Below, piece by piece: positions 36,391 to 47,800 of a stretch of 64,000 nucleotides of DNA. The notes below the pieces were generated by a model. That model made no database searches and was not told the DNA's origin. It saw only the letters and a list, made by a program, of their open reading frames with translations. The stretch is from Saccharospirillum sp. (GTDB lineage Bacteria > Pseudomonadota > Gammaproteobacteria > Pseudomonadales > Natronospirillaceae), in contig JAGYIL010000003.1 in the NCBI GenBank assembly GCA_018402545.1, positions 248,001 through 312,000 on the forward strand, in the 5' to 3' direction. How positions within the stretch are numbered: the stretch's first letter is position 1; each line of letters starts with the position of its first letter. The translations under genes and the position numbers were made by a program.

Positions 36391-39036
36391 GTGCTTTATC
36401 GACTCGCCTGTAGATTGCTTTTTGCCAGTTTGCCATTGTTGATGCTGGTCTGGCCCGGTCAGGCATACGCCGACATTGTCGAGCTTGACAGCTATTGGAT
36501 GCAACAAGCATCTGACTGGTCTCCGTCCATACAATCGCGCCAGCAGAGCCAGCCACAAATCGTGTCGCAGACGGGCATTTCGTTAAAAGGCGGTCATCAC
36601 TGGCATGTAATTGACGTCTCTTTTAATGAAACAACGCATCAGGTTATCGACTTTCGCAATTCCTCGGTTATTGCGAACTTTGAACATTGGGTCTTTGACC
36701 GCACCACCGGAGAGCTGATCGACCGAATGGTTGGCGGTATCGAATCGGAGCAGGACAACCCCTACTTTCTGCGCCATGGTCGCGACCAGGTATTCGAGCC
36801 CGGCCAGTACCAAATCGTCACCCGAATGGACAGTCCGTTCTACTTGGCACAACCACAGCCAACGGTATTTGCACAGGACGAATACCAGCAAAGCATCAAG
36901 GTGGGTAACGCACTGACCCTTATATGCCAGGGTATTTTCCTGGCGCTGGGTATTTATTATTTTGTGCTGGGTACAAGCCGCAGCCGGGCGGCCGATTTAT
37001 TGTACGCCCTGTTTATTACCGGCAATTTCTTTTTCACCGGTGCATCCTTGCTGGTATTCAGTGATCTGCTCAGCATTCACCAGTTCTACCTGACCAGCTT
37101 CCCCATCCTTATTTCAAACACAGCCTACATCGCCTTTGTGATGGTGCTACTGAACATCAAGCCCAATACGTCACAATGGCTGTACCGCATTGGCAGTGGC
37201 CTGATCATCCTCTTTGTGCTGGGCTTTGTAGTGGCCCTGCTTCGGCCGGAACTGTCGATGGAGATCGACCGTATGGGCGTGGGCCTGTTTGCCATTTATG
37301 GCTTCACCGCAGGCCTTACCCGAGTGCTGCAGGGCAACAGGACCGCGCGCTATTATCTGGTTGCCAACGCGGCCTTCGCGATTCCCGCCCTCATTTCCAT
37401 AGGCGCATCCAGTTTGCCCGTTGCCGATACTCTATTTCTTGAACACCTGGGCATGTTTGCCGTCTCGATGGAAGTTATTCTGCTGTCGCTGGTTATCAGC
37501 CACCAGGTGGGACTGGTCTATAAAGAAAAGGAAGCCGGCTTGCTGGCCACCCAGGAAGCGCTGCAGGCTGCCAATGATGCCCTGAACACCAAAGAGCGCT
37601 TTCTGGCCAATGTCAGTCATGAATTGCGCACGCCGTTAAACGCCATTCAGGGGTCGGTGGAATTAATGGGCCAGCAACAAATGCCTGCTGAAACCAGCCG
37701 ACATCTGGAAGCCATCCACGCGTCATCCAATTTTCTGGTGTTTCTGATCAATGACATTCTTGATCTGGCCAAAATGAACGCCGACCAGCTTGAACTGGTT
37801 GAAGAGCCCTTCGACCTCGATGAAGCACTGGATGAGCTCTGTACCATTTATAAAGACGCGTTCGACCGGCAACAGGTACGTTTTCTGGTCGATATAGACC
37901 CCAGAGTGCCTCATCGCGTTACCGGCGATGTCAATCGATTGAAACAGATTCTGGCCAACCTGCTCAGCAATGCGTTCAAATTCACCGGGCAGGGCTCCAT
38001 TGAATTATCGGTCTCTCAACCGGATCCGAACGTCCTGACCTTCCATGTCACTGACACCGGCATTGGTATTGCCCAGAATAAAATCGAATCGGTTTTTTCA
38101 GCCTTTACCCAAGCTGATGCAACCATTTCGCGCAAGTACGGCGGGACGGGCCTGGGATTACAAATTGCCTCTAAGCTGGTAACCCTGATGGGCGGTAAAC
38201 TGACCGTCTTCAGTCAACCGGAACTGGGCAGCGACTTCCAGTTCACGCTGCCAATGCAGGGCGAGCCCGAGCCAGTTACCACGCTGCCCGTTCGGGTAGG
38301 GCTGGTCTGCGATGATGCGGATCTGAAAAACCTGATCGACAACAGCCTGCGTAGACTCGGCATCGTTCTCCAACACAGCCTCACGCAATCTGCCGCGATG
38401 CAGACACCCTTGCCAGAGGATGCAGACCACTGGATTCTAGTTGCCGAACAACCCGATGCTGACCTGTCAAACCGGTTCAGCGAGCACCCCAAGGTTCACT
38501 GGCTGGTAAACCGGGTACCGACTGACTTGCCGCTGTGGACACCACCGGTCAGCCTGGAACTATTGCCCTGTACACAGGTTACCTTCCGGCGACTGCTGGG
38601 TCAGGCAGCCACAGCCCCCGCGACCGCCGAACATCCTCTGATGTTGCGCCGGCTTTATATTGTTGCCATCGATGACAACCCAGTGAACCTGAAAGTGTTA
38701 CTGGGAATGCTGACCCGATTGGGCGTCAGTGCCAGTGGGTTTGAATCGGCGGAAGAAGGCTTGAACCACATACTCTACCGTCAACCCGATATGGTGTTGA
38801 TGGACATGCAGATGCCGGTAATGGATGGCCTGGAGACGACCCGCGCATTGCGACAGCGCAAGTTCAACAATCCGGTCATCGCCTTTACCGCCAACACGTC
38901 CCAGCGCGATATAAACAACTGCCTGGAAGCCGGCATGAATGACGTGTTGCTCAAGCCCATCAAACTGACACAACTGGAGAACATGATTCTTAAATGGACC
39001 GAGCAGTCTTCCCTGAACAGCCGGAGTGGTCGTTAG
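36391..39036 (+). CDS. Hybrid sensor histidine kinase with 7TMR-DISM sensor
   Basis: 881 residues from a GTG preceded by AAGGGA. In order: signal peptide to about residue 27; periplasmic DISM extracellular domain (28-165); seven membrane helices (170-370); short coiled coil; HisKA with NVSHELRTPLNAIQGS (His near 409); HATPase with RLKQILANLLSNAFKFTG and ISRKYGGTGLGLQIASKL; a degenerate receiver-like module (about 625-735, no phospho-Asp seen); and a true receiver with MVLMDMQMPVMDG (Asp805). It should sense a carbohydrate or envelope ligand and signal by phosphorelay, but no HPt or partner is adjacent. Confidence 0.93.
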   Translation: MLYRLACRLLFASLPLLMLVWPGQAYADIVELDSYWMQQASDWSPSIQSRQQSQPQIVSQTGISLKGGHHWHVIDVSFNETTHQVIDFRNSSVIANFEHWVFDRTTGELIDRMVGGIESEQDNPYFLRHGRDQVFEPGQYQIVTRMDSPFYLAQPQPTVFAQDEYQQSIKVGNALTLICQGIFLALGIYYFVLGTSRSRAADLLYALFITGNFFFTGASLLVFSDLLSIHQFYLTSFPILISNTAYIAFVMVLLNIKPNTSQWLYRIGSGLIILFVLGFVVALLRPELSMEIDRMGVGLFAIYGFTAGLTRVLQGNRTARYYLVANAAFAIPALISIGASSLPVADTLFLEHLGMFAVSMEVILLSLVISHQVGLVYKEKEAGLLATQEALQAANDALNTKERFLANVSHELRTPLNAIQGSVELMGQQQMPAETSRHLEAIHASSNFLVFLINDILDLAKMNADQLELVEEPFDLDEALDELCTIYKDAFDRQQVRFLVDIDPRVPHRVTGDVNRLKQILANLLSNAFKFTGQGSIELSVSQPDPNVLTFHVTDTGIGIAQNKIESVFSAFTQADATISRKYGGTGLGLQIASKLVTLMGGKLTVFSQPELGSDFQFTLPMQGEPEPVTTLPVRVGLVCDDADLKNLIDNSLRRLGIVLQHSLTQSAAMQTPLPEDADHWILVAEQPDADLSNRFSEHPKVHWLVNRVPTDLPLWTPPVSLELLPCTQVTFRRLLGQAATAPATAEHPLMLRRLYIVAIDDNPVNLKVLLGMLTRLGVSASGFESAEEGLNHILYRQPDMVLMDMQMPVMDGLETTRALRQRKFNNPVIAFTANTSQRDINNCLEAGMNDVLLKPIKLTQLENMILKWTEQSSLNSRSGR

Positions 39037-39096
39037 CAGTCGGAACCGCATGCCAGGGGAAATAACCAAAAATAAACACAAGGAACCGACACTGAT

Positions 39097-40257
39097 ATGA
39101 ACCCGACCAATAAATGGGCTCTGCTTTGGCCTATCCTGCTGACGCTGCTGATTCCCCTGGTAGCCGCCTGGTTTGCCTACCCGGGCACGCATTTGCCACC
39201 CGGCTTTGGCATTTTCCCGCCTATACAGACCTCGCCGGCACCGGGTTTTTCGCTGCTCTATTTTCTGGTAGTCGCCGCGCTGGCCGTTCTGGTGACATTA
39301 CTGCTTCTATTTCCAAAGCTGTTTGGCTTTCAGGGGGCAACCCCTGCCCCACAACCGGCGAAAAAACCACTGCCCTGGTGGTTCTGGGCCGGTGCCGTCG
39401 TCATGCTGTGTTTCTGGTGGGTCATGTGGGCCCGACCGGTCTGGCTTGGTGACCTGGTCTATTACGCCTTTTCCCCACTGTGGTGGGGCTTCATCGTCAT
39501 GCTCGATGGCATTGTGTACCACCGCAACAACGGCAAGTCACTGATGGCAACCAAGCCAGCCATGCTGATCTTCAGCGCCGTGATTTCCGTGGTTGGCTGG
39601 GGGTATTTCGAGTATTACGACTATTTTGTACTCAGCAACTGGTATTACCCCAACGGTCACATGACCGCCCTGCCCCACAGTGTGATCGTAGTGCTGTTTC
39701 TGATCGCCTACACCACCGTCTGGCCGGCCATCTTCGAATGGTTTAACTTGCTGAACTCCTTTCCCAAACTGGTCGCACGTTACCAGAACGGCTCCGCAAT
39801 CCCGCTGTCAGGTAACCTGCTGATTATCCTTGGCTGCCTGATCATCGGTGCCCTGGTGTTCTTTCCGCGCCTGATGTTCTGGGGCATCTGGATTGGTCCG
39901 CTGGCGGTTATTATTGGCGTTTTGCTGCGGCAATCGCTCTGGTCGCCGTTCACAGCCCTGAGCCAGGGAAACTGGGCACCCGGCGTGCTGATTGCACTGG
40001 CCTCTATGTTCAACGGTTTTCTCTGGGAAATGTGGAACTTCGGCAGTGAACACCCGGACATCGGCTACCCAACCAACCCGAACTACTGGATTTATGACAT
40101 CCCCTTCGTCAACGTCATTCATATCTTCTCGGAAATGCCGTTGCTTGGTTATTTCGGATATCTGCCGTTTGGGGCACTGGTGTGGGTATTTTTTATCTGG
40201 ATCGGTGCCCTGTTCAATCGGAATACCGACATCTATTTGGATGGTAACCCGAACTGA
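39097..40257 (+). CDS. Polytopic membrane protein of unknown function
   Basis: 386 residues with about ten hydrophobic helices, rich in Trp, Tyr and Phe (for example WWFWAGAVVMLCFWWVMWA near residue 92 and GWGYFEYYDYFVLSNWYY near 167). No transporter or enzyme signature is evident. The conserved-looking acidic/aromatic loop FNGFLWEMWNFGSEHPDIGY near 305 could be functional. It follows the hybrid kinase after 60 bases and may be co-transcribed, which would link it to that sensor. A strong terminator follows. Confidence 0.8.
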   Translation: MNPTNKWALLWPILLTLLIPLVAAWFAYPGTHLPPGFGIFPPIQTSPAPGFSLLYFLVVAALAVLVTLLLLFPKLFGFQGATPAPQPAKKPLPWWFWAGAVVMLCFWWVMWARPVWLGDLVYYAFSPLWWGFIVMLDGIVYHRNNGKSLMATKPAMLIFSAVISVVGWGYFEYYDYFVLSNWYYPNGHMTALPHSVIVVLFLIAYTTVWPAIFEWFNLLNSFPKLVARYQNGSAIPLSGNLLIILGCLIIGALVFFPRLMFWGIWIGPLAVIIGVLLRQSLWSPFTALSQGNWAPGVLIALASMFNGFLWEMWNFGSEHPDIGYPTNPNYWIYDIPFVNVIHIFSEMPLLGYFGYLPFGALVWVFFIWIGALFNRNTDIYLDGNPN

Positions 40258-40278
40258 GGGACTGATTGCATAACCCAT

Positions 40279-40308
40279 AAAAAAACCGGGCTAAGAGCCC
40301 GGTTTTTT
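40279..40308. terminator. Bidirectional terminator between convergent genes
   Basis: AAAAACCGGGCT-AAG-AGCCCGGTTTTT, a perfect stem with A- and T-runs on both sides, placed between the membrane protein and argG, which converge here. It should end both transcripts. Confidence 0.9.
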
Positions 40309-40321
40309 TTCGTGCCCGGTA

Positions 40322-41545
<1,224 letters not shown>

Positions 41546-41624
41546 CTTGTCTCCCAACGAGTTGGCGGGTTTTTAGGCTGGCTGGAATTTTACGCCTTTG
41601 ACCGGGGAGATGCCATGGTAGTGG

Positions 41625-41938
41625 GAGGCACTAATCCGCAGTGGTTACCGGATGTGTCCATGTTGGGGGAGACCGCAGCATGGACTAGACCGCCCGGTAG
41701 CGTTTTAAAATCTCAAGTTTCAGTGTTCGCTCCGGTGACTAGCGGCGGGTATCGGGTGTACCCCTGTGGGGTAGTCCGCAGCAGGGACTATAACGCCAAG
41801 AGCGTTTTAGCATGAGCGCAGCGAGCCCGAAGGGTGAATCCCATGGATGGGATTCATATCCTGCGGTCTAGGCTCCATGGACGGATTTACGCCGACCCCA
41901 CAGGGACACACCCGGTAGCCGGTGTGGACTAGTGCCTC
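41625..41938. repeat. Large nested palindromic repeat, copy 1 (argG-ntrC gap)
   Basis: Outer 35-bp arms at 41625-41659 and 41904-41938 match at 29 positions. Inside are a second pair of arms (around CGGGTGT-N2-CCCTGTGGGGT), the core CCGCAGCAGGGA at 41776-41787, and TCCATGGA..GGATTTACGCCG, shared with the copies in the his region. This copy carries an extra internal segment with a perfect hairpin GAATCCCAT-GG-ATGGGATTC (41836-41855). It fills most of the gap upstream of argG; no gene is seen in it. Confidence 0.8.
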
Positions 41939-41966
41939 TCTGGCGACCCGAACTCCGAATCTTGGT

Positions 41967-43394
41967 TTACTCTTCGTCCTCCGCCACCGTCTCCAACTCC
42001 ATGCCCAGCTCCTTGATCTTACGGGTCAGGGTGTTTCTGCCCCAGCCCAGCAATTCTGCTGCATCGCGGCGTCGGCCGGCGGTGTGTTTCAATGCGGTTT
42101 CTATCATGATGCGTTCGAAGTTCGGTACTGCGATATCCAAAAGCCGGTGCTCGCCACGGGCCAGCTCCCGATCTGCCCAGTTACGCAGTGCCTGCTCCCA
42201 GTTCTCGCTGGTGACCGGTGCCTGGGCTTCGTCCATCAGCTCCGGTGGCAGATCCGAGACCAGGACCTCGCGGCCCGAGGCCATCACCGTGATCCAGCGG
42301 CAGATGTTTTCCAGCTGGCGCACGTTGCCCGGCCAGGCGAGGCGGGACAAATAAGCCTCGGTTTCCGGTCGTAACGTCTTGGTTTCCACGCCCAATTCGT
42401 CGGCTGCCTTGTGCAGAAAGAACTCAAGCAGTCGGGGAATGTCTTCACGCCGGTCGGCCAGGCGCGGCAAATGGATACGAATAACGTTAAGTCGGTGAAA
42501 CAAATCTTCACGAAAGCGACCTTCTTTCACCAGAGTCTCCAGATTCTGGTGCGTCGCCGCGATGATGCGAACATCCACCCGTACCGAGGTGTGTCCGCCA
42601 ACGCGGTAAAACTCGCCATCGGCCAGCACTCGCAGCAACCGGGTTTGGGTCTCGGCCGGCATATCGCCAATCTCATCAAGAAACAGCGTACCGCCATCGG
42701 CCTGCTCGAAACGCCCGCGACGCTGGCCCTGGGCCCCGGTGAACGACCCTTTTTCGTGACCGAAGAGCTCAGATTCCATCAGATCACGCGGGATAGCCGC
42801 CATGTTCAGCGCTATGAACGGGTTTTCCCGGCGTGGGCTGTGACGGTGCAAGGCATGCGCCACCAGCTCTTTGCCGGTACCGGACTCACCATTGATCAGC
42901 ACCGTGATGTTCGACTGCGACAACCGGCCGATGGCCCGAAACACTTCCTGCATAGCAGGTGCTTCGCCAATAATCTCGGTATTGGCCGATGCGACAGCTG
43001 GTTCGGAGGTTTTCTGTTTCTGGCGGGTATGCTCGATCGCACGCAATGCCAGGGAAACCGCATCGTCGACATCGAACGGCTTGGGCAGGTATTCGAAGGC
43101 ACCGCCCTGAAACGAGGCAACGGCACTTTCGAGGTCCGAATGCGCCGTCATGATGATGACCGGCAAATGCGGGTGATTGTCATGAATCCGGCTGAGCAGT
43201 TCCAGGCCGTCGATGCCTTCCATACGGACATCACTGACGATGGCATCGGGCGGGTCCTGATCCAGCTTGCGCAACAGGGCCTCGCCGGATTCAAAGCTGC
43301 GGCACTCGATACCTTCCTTCTCAAAGGCACGTTCCAGTACCCAGCGTATGGAGCGGTCGTCGTCGACGATCCAGACGCAATTATGATTGGCCAT
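41967..43394 (-). CDS. glnG: Nitrogen regulation response regulator NtrC
   Basis: 475 residues: receiver with phospho-Asp in [14 protein letters not shown] (about 53), AAA+ sigma-54 activator domain with Walker A GESGTGKE and Walker [12 protein letters not shown], and a Fis-type helix-turn-helix at the C-terminus ([20 protein letters not shown]). The loop that contacts sigma-54 reads GSFTGA rather than the usual GAFTGA. ATG 43394 starts [18 protein letters not shown] and overlaps the ntrB stop. It activates nitrogen-starvation genes when phosphorylated by NtrB. Confidence 0.96.
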   Translation of the reverse strand: MANHNCVWIVDDDRSIRWVLERAFEKEGIECRSFESGEALLRKLDQDPPDAIVSDVRMEGIDGLELLSRIHDNHPHLPVIIMTAHSDLESAVASFQGGAFEYLPKPFDVDDAVSLALRAIEHTRQKQKTSEPAVASANTEIIGEAPAMQEVFRAIGRLSQSNITVLINGESGTGKELVAHALHRHSPRRENPFIALNMAAIPRDLMESELFGHEKGSFTGAQGQRRGRFEQADGGTLFLDEIGDMPAETQTRLLRVLADGEFYRVGGHTSVRVDVRIIAATHQNLETLVKEGRFREDLFHRLNVIRIHLPRLADRREDIPRLLEFFLHKAADELGVETKTLRPETEAYLSRLAWPGNVRQLENICRWITVMASGREVLVSDLPPELMDEAQAPVTSENWEQALRNWADRELARGEHRLLDIAVPNFERIMIETALKHTAGRRRDAAELLGWGRNTLTRKIKELGMELETVAEDEE

Positions 43395-44460
43395 TGAGCC
43401 CCTCCAACGGTAAATAGACACTAAAGACGGTGGCACCGGGACTGCTGTCACACTCGATGACACCGTTGTGAAAATTAATGATTTGCTGAGCGATCGACAG
43501 ACCCAGACCCGTACCGGTGGGTCGGCCTGAAATCATTGGGTAGAAAATCTTTTCCATCATTTCCGGTGCAATGCCCGGGCCGTTATCAATGATGTCGAGC
43601 TTAACCAGCAACCGGTACCGGTTCTGGCGGATGGTAAACTGACGCACAGCCCGGGTTTTAAACTCAATGGCCGGCGCTTCAACGTTATTCTCAATCAAGG
43701 CCTGAACCGCATTGCGGGCGATGTTCAACACGGCCTGTATCAACTGCGCCTCGTCGGCTTTAAAATCGGGCAGGCTGGGGTCGTAATCGCGGCTTAACCT
43801 GATACGGTCGCCGCACTCGACCCGAAGCAGCGCGTAGACACGTTCGACGATCTGATGGATGTTGACTTCGGACAGGGTGGGCACCTTGTGGCTGCCGAGC
43901 ATCCGATCTACCAGATCTCGCAACCGGTCGGCTTCCTCAATAATGACCTGGGTATACTCTTTAAGGTCGGCATTGGGCAATTCACTGGCCAGCAATTGTG
44001 CCGCGCCCCGAATGCCGCCCAGCGGGTTCTTGATTTCGTGGGCCACACCGCGAACCAGATGCCGGGTCGTCTCGGTTTGCTGGATCAGGCCCTCGTCGCG
44101 GCTGATGCGCATCGCCCGGTCGGCGGGCAGCATCTCGACAATCAGGTGCAGTTCGTCATCGTCCATATAGGGCGTGACCATGTAATCCAATGTCAACGTA
44201 TCCCGATGAGCCAGCTGCCACTGGGCGGAACGCACCGACAGTGTAGTGCCGCCAGAGACGGCCGACATCATCATCTCCCGAATCTCAGCCGGGTTAACAA
44301 AGAGACTGTAAAACGCCTGACCAATGATTTGCTTTCCCGAGCGCACCAGCAACAATTCAGCAGAAGGGTTAACGTGCTCGACAACCAGCGTGTCGTCCAG
44401 CTGTATGACAGCCGTGAATTGGTGATCGACCAACTGGCGAAAAAAATGCGTGTCAGTCAC
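43381..44460 (-). CDS. glnL: Nitrogen regulation sensor kinase NtrB
   Basis: 359 residues from a GTG that has AGGA about eight bases upstream (an in-frame GTG six codons earlier lacks this). An N-terminal PAS domain (TAVIQLDDTLVVEHVNPSAE) is followed by HisKA with GVAHEIKNPLGGIRGAAQLL, where His is the phospho-acceptor, and HATPase with DNGPGIAPEMMEKIFYPMIS. There are no membrane segments; it is cytosolic and usually controlled by PII protein. glnA is not upstream; instead ntrBC has its own sigma-54-type promoter and NtrC sites. Confidence 0.95.
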   Translation of the reverse strand: MTDTHFFRQLVDHQFTAVIQLDDTLVVEHVNPSAELLLVRSGKQIIGQAFYSLFVNPAEIREMMMSAVSGGTTLSVRSAQWQLAHRDTLTLDYMVTPYMDDDELHLIVEMLPADRAMRISRDEGLIQQTETTRHLVRGVAHEIKNPLGGIRGAAQLLASELPNADLKEYTQVIIEEADRLRDLVDRMLGSHKVPTLSEVNIHQIVERVYALLRVECGDRIRLSRDYDPSLPDFKADEAQLIQAVLNIARNAVQALIENNVEAPAIEFKTRAVRQFTIRQNRYRLLVKLDIIDNGPGIAPEMMEKIFYPMISGRPTGTGLGLSIAQQIINFHNGVIECDSSPGATVFSVYLPLEGLNGQS

Positions 44461-44568
44461 ATGAGGTTTCCTGTGCACCGGGTTGCAATGGAAGTCAGCA
44501 AACAGACCCTGAATTGGGTCAGCGGTGAGTCCGCCGTGGCCTGCCCTGTGGTTCTTTAAATGGCATAC

Positions 44569-44583
44569 GCAAGAAGCAGGCCA
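44569..44583 (-). promoter_or_regulatory. Candidate sigma-54 promoter of ntrBC
   Basis: The reverse strand reads TGGCCTG-CTTC-TTGC, matching the sigma-54 consensus TGGCACG-N4-TTGC at the invariant GG (-24) and GC (-12) with the correct 12-base step. It lies about 110 bases upstream of the ntrB start and directs leftward transcription. Confidence 0.65.
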
Positions 44584-44632
44584 GTCATTTCAGGCCCGAA
44601 ATGCACGATTACGGGGCTTACTTTGGCACGAA

Positions 44633-44680
44633 TGCACCATAGTGGAACCACTGACGTCATATTAGCACTAATATGGTGCA
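44633..44680. promoter_or_regulatory. Two NtrC-type enhancer sites
   Basis: TGCACCATAGTGGAAC (44633-44648) and GCACTAATATGGTGCA (44665-44680) resemble the NtrC consensus TGCACYA-N5-TGGTGCA, spaced 32 bases apart, three helical turns. They lie about 50-110 bases upstream of the sigma-54 promoter, so NtrC probably regulates its own operon. They also lie 120-170 bases ahead of the divergent GGDEF gene. Confidence 0.7.
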
Positions 44681-44803
44681 TTGCTGGGTTTGTGATTCAG
44701 GTCCATTGTTACGACCTTAAATACGCAAAGTTGCCAATTCGTCTGCATGATGACCTGAACTTTTGGTTTATACTCACTAAACGCTGCAAGATCGTGAAGG
44801 ACT

Positions 44804-47800
44804 ATGAATCAGACCTACCCGCTTAGGCTGCTGGACAACGCATGGCAGCAGACGTTAAAAGGCCAGGGACAGTGCCTGCTCTTCGCCGATGCCGATGGCC
44901 GCCGTTTCAGCAGCCTGGTGGATGCGTTTATGGCAGACCTGCCCGCTGAGTGTGTTCGCTATCAACTGACGTCCGACAGTCAGTTGAATGGCTACTACCC
45001 GCTGGTCGACATCATTCAGGATGGCTACGACCGGCTGGGCATTACCGACTGTGGACGCTGGCTTCAGGAACAGGGTGTTTATGGCCCCAATCTCGATACC
45101 TGGCAGCAATTGCTCGACGATCATTTTATTCAGCGCCATCCGCTGCAACTGAAAGACCACGTCATTCAGAAAACCATCGCCTTTCAGGACGACATACTGT
45201 GCCTGCTGGCTGCCCTGTCGCAAACGCGCCCCATTGTTGTGGCGCTTACGCACTTCCATTTTGCCAGTTTCAGTCTGCAGCGCCTGGTCAGAACCGTACA
45301 ACAGCAGTTAAACGGACGAGTATTGTTGCTCACCTCGACCGATACGGATCTGATGGCCTCTCACGATCCGGACTGGCACAGCACCCAGCGCAGCGCCGAC
45401 GACGACATTGACCCGCCCAACTGGCTGATAGACCTGTCGCCCGAACTCAATGCGGACTCGTCGCCCTGGCCCGAGCCGCAGCCACTCAGTGCCCAGAGCA
45501 TTCCGCGACTGATTCAGGATGCGCTGAGAAACCACGCCTTGCAGTGCCATACAGAAACTCACCTGCTGTGCGATAAAATCGGGCTGATGCTGGATGAACG
45601 GCAAATACTGCTGTTATCCGAACATCGCAGCACTCTGCGACTGATTGAAGCTGAGGCCCAGTACTACAAAGACCAGCATAACGGGGCCATTACCCTGTTG
45701 ACGGAGCTGCTTGAAGAGGCCCGGCAGGAGCATCTCTACGACCAGATGTTTGATGCCTACCTGCGCCTCGGCTGGTGCGCGCTGACCAAACACAGGCTAA
45801 GCACAGCCCGGCAAATGGCCACACACGCCCAAACGGCGCTTGAACAAATTACGACCAAGGACGCCCCCTGGCTATTGCGCGAACGGGAATGGCTGCTGTT
45901 GCAGGTCATGATCAGCAGCATGTTTCACGAACGCCCGCCCGCGACGGTAATGCACCGGCTCGAAGCCCTGCTGCCGATGCTGGACCAGGACGACTATGGC
46001 TACGCCCTGCGCACGGCCCAGATAGCCTGGGAAGGCTCCATGACAGATCGGGAGCGCTTCTTTCTGCGGCGCGCCATTTTAACGGGCCTCGGCCAGGCGA
46101 GAGCCCAGAAGAACGACATCGCCACCGTCAAGCTGACTGAAGCCATGGCCTTGCTGCAAACCAAAGCACACCGGTTTCAGCGGGCACACCGCCTGCTGGA
46201 ACTGGCGCTTAGCCGTTGCCAGCGCATGGCGTCGCCACGGCATGAAGCCCCGCTGTACAACGGCCTGGGTATTATCCAGATGCGTCTGGGCCGAATAGAG
46301 GAAGCCAGAGACACCTTTTTATACACCCTGCATAAATTGCAAACCGTCGCCCACTACAATGAAATTGCGGTCACGTTGCATAACCTGTCATGGGCTTACC
46401 TGATCAGCGGCAATGTTCAGGAAAGCTTGCGACTGCTCACTACTGCCATTCGTTTGTGTCGCATACGCGGGTTTGTGACCATTCCGTTTTACACGCTCGA
46501 TGACCTTATGTTGCAACAGGCACTGTACCGGTTCTATCTGGGGCACAGTGTGCTCGCCCAGCATACCTTGCAGGATTATCGACAACGGCCCGAACAGCGC
46601 TCGGCTCGGGGGCAGATTTTGCTCACCTGCCTGAAACTGCATTTTGCCCGGGCAGAAGCCGACTACGAGGGCGTTACCGCCCTGGTGAAAGAATTGAAAA
46701 CGTCGCTGGAGGCTCAACCGGATTTGCCGGATACCCTGGTGAACCTGGCCTGTTACGCAGCAGGGCCCGACAGTCTGCCTTCCAGCCTGAAACCGGCCTA
46801 TCAGATTCAATGGATGCAAACCCGGGAGACGGTTACCCAGCCGCTAGCCGACAGCAACATTGATGTGATGTCCGTGTTACGGGCCGCCGACCTTGAAAGC
46901 GAGCTCGAACAGATACAACAGCGAGTGCGGGACACCCGCCTGCTGTCACACCTCAGCGCTCAAACCAACGCAGCGACCGATACTCTGGAACTGGTCGAAA
47001 CCCTGTGCCAGCAATTGAAGGCCCATCTCGATTGCGACTACGTCGCCATCGAACTGACCCAGCAACCCTTTATGGCAGCCACCCTGATTACCCGGGGGCT
47101 GGCCGACCTGGACGTTGAGCGGCTGCATCATGCACTGTCATTGCAGCGGCTGACGCGCGGACGACTGCTGATCCGAATGCACAACCTCGATCTGGAAGGC
47201 ATGGACAGCGGCTACGTCTGCATTTTCCGCATCGCCCTGCCCCACCACGATTTTGGTGACATGATCCTGATAACTCGCAACCCGTCCGGTTTTGAAGAAT
47301 CGGTGCTGCGCACAGCCTCGATGCTGGCCGGGCAACTGGCGGCTGCCATTCAACGGCTGGCGCATGAAAAAGAATTGCACCACCTCTCCTCTACCGACAT
47401 GCTGACCGGCCTGATGAACCGCCAGGCACTGTACCCGCGCCTGGAAGAGGAGCTGGCTCGTGGCCGCCGCAATGCCGGCTACCGGTTCTCACTGGCTTTT
47501 CTGGATCTTGATAACTTCAAATACCTGAATGACAACTACGGCCACATACTGGGTGATCAGGTATTACGCGGCTTTGCACAGGTATTGAAAGAGCACACCC
47601 GCACCGAGGATCTGGCAGCTCGACTGGGCGGTGACGAATTCGTCATTCTATTCCCCAATGAAAAAGGCCAGGCTGTTCAGCAACTGGCCCAGCGAATTCT
47701 TGAGGATTTCTCGACCCCGGCTCGCTGTCAGGCGTTCCTGCGACGTTTCACCGGACAGGAATTTACCTGGCCCGAAGGCCAGCAACTGGGATGTTCTGTA

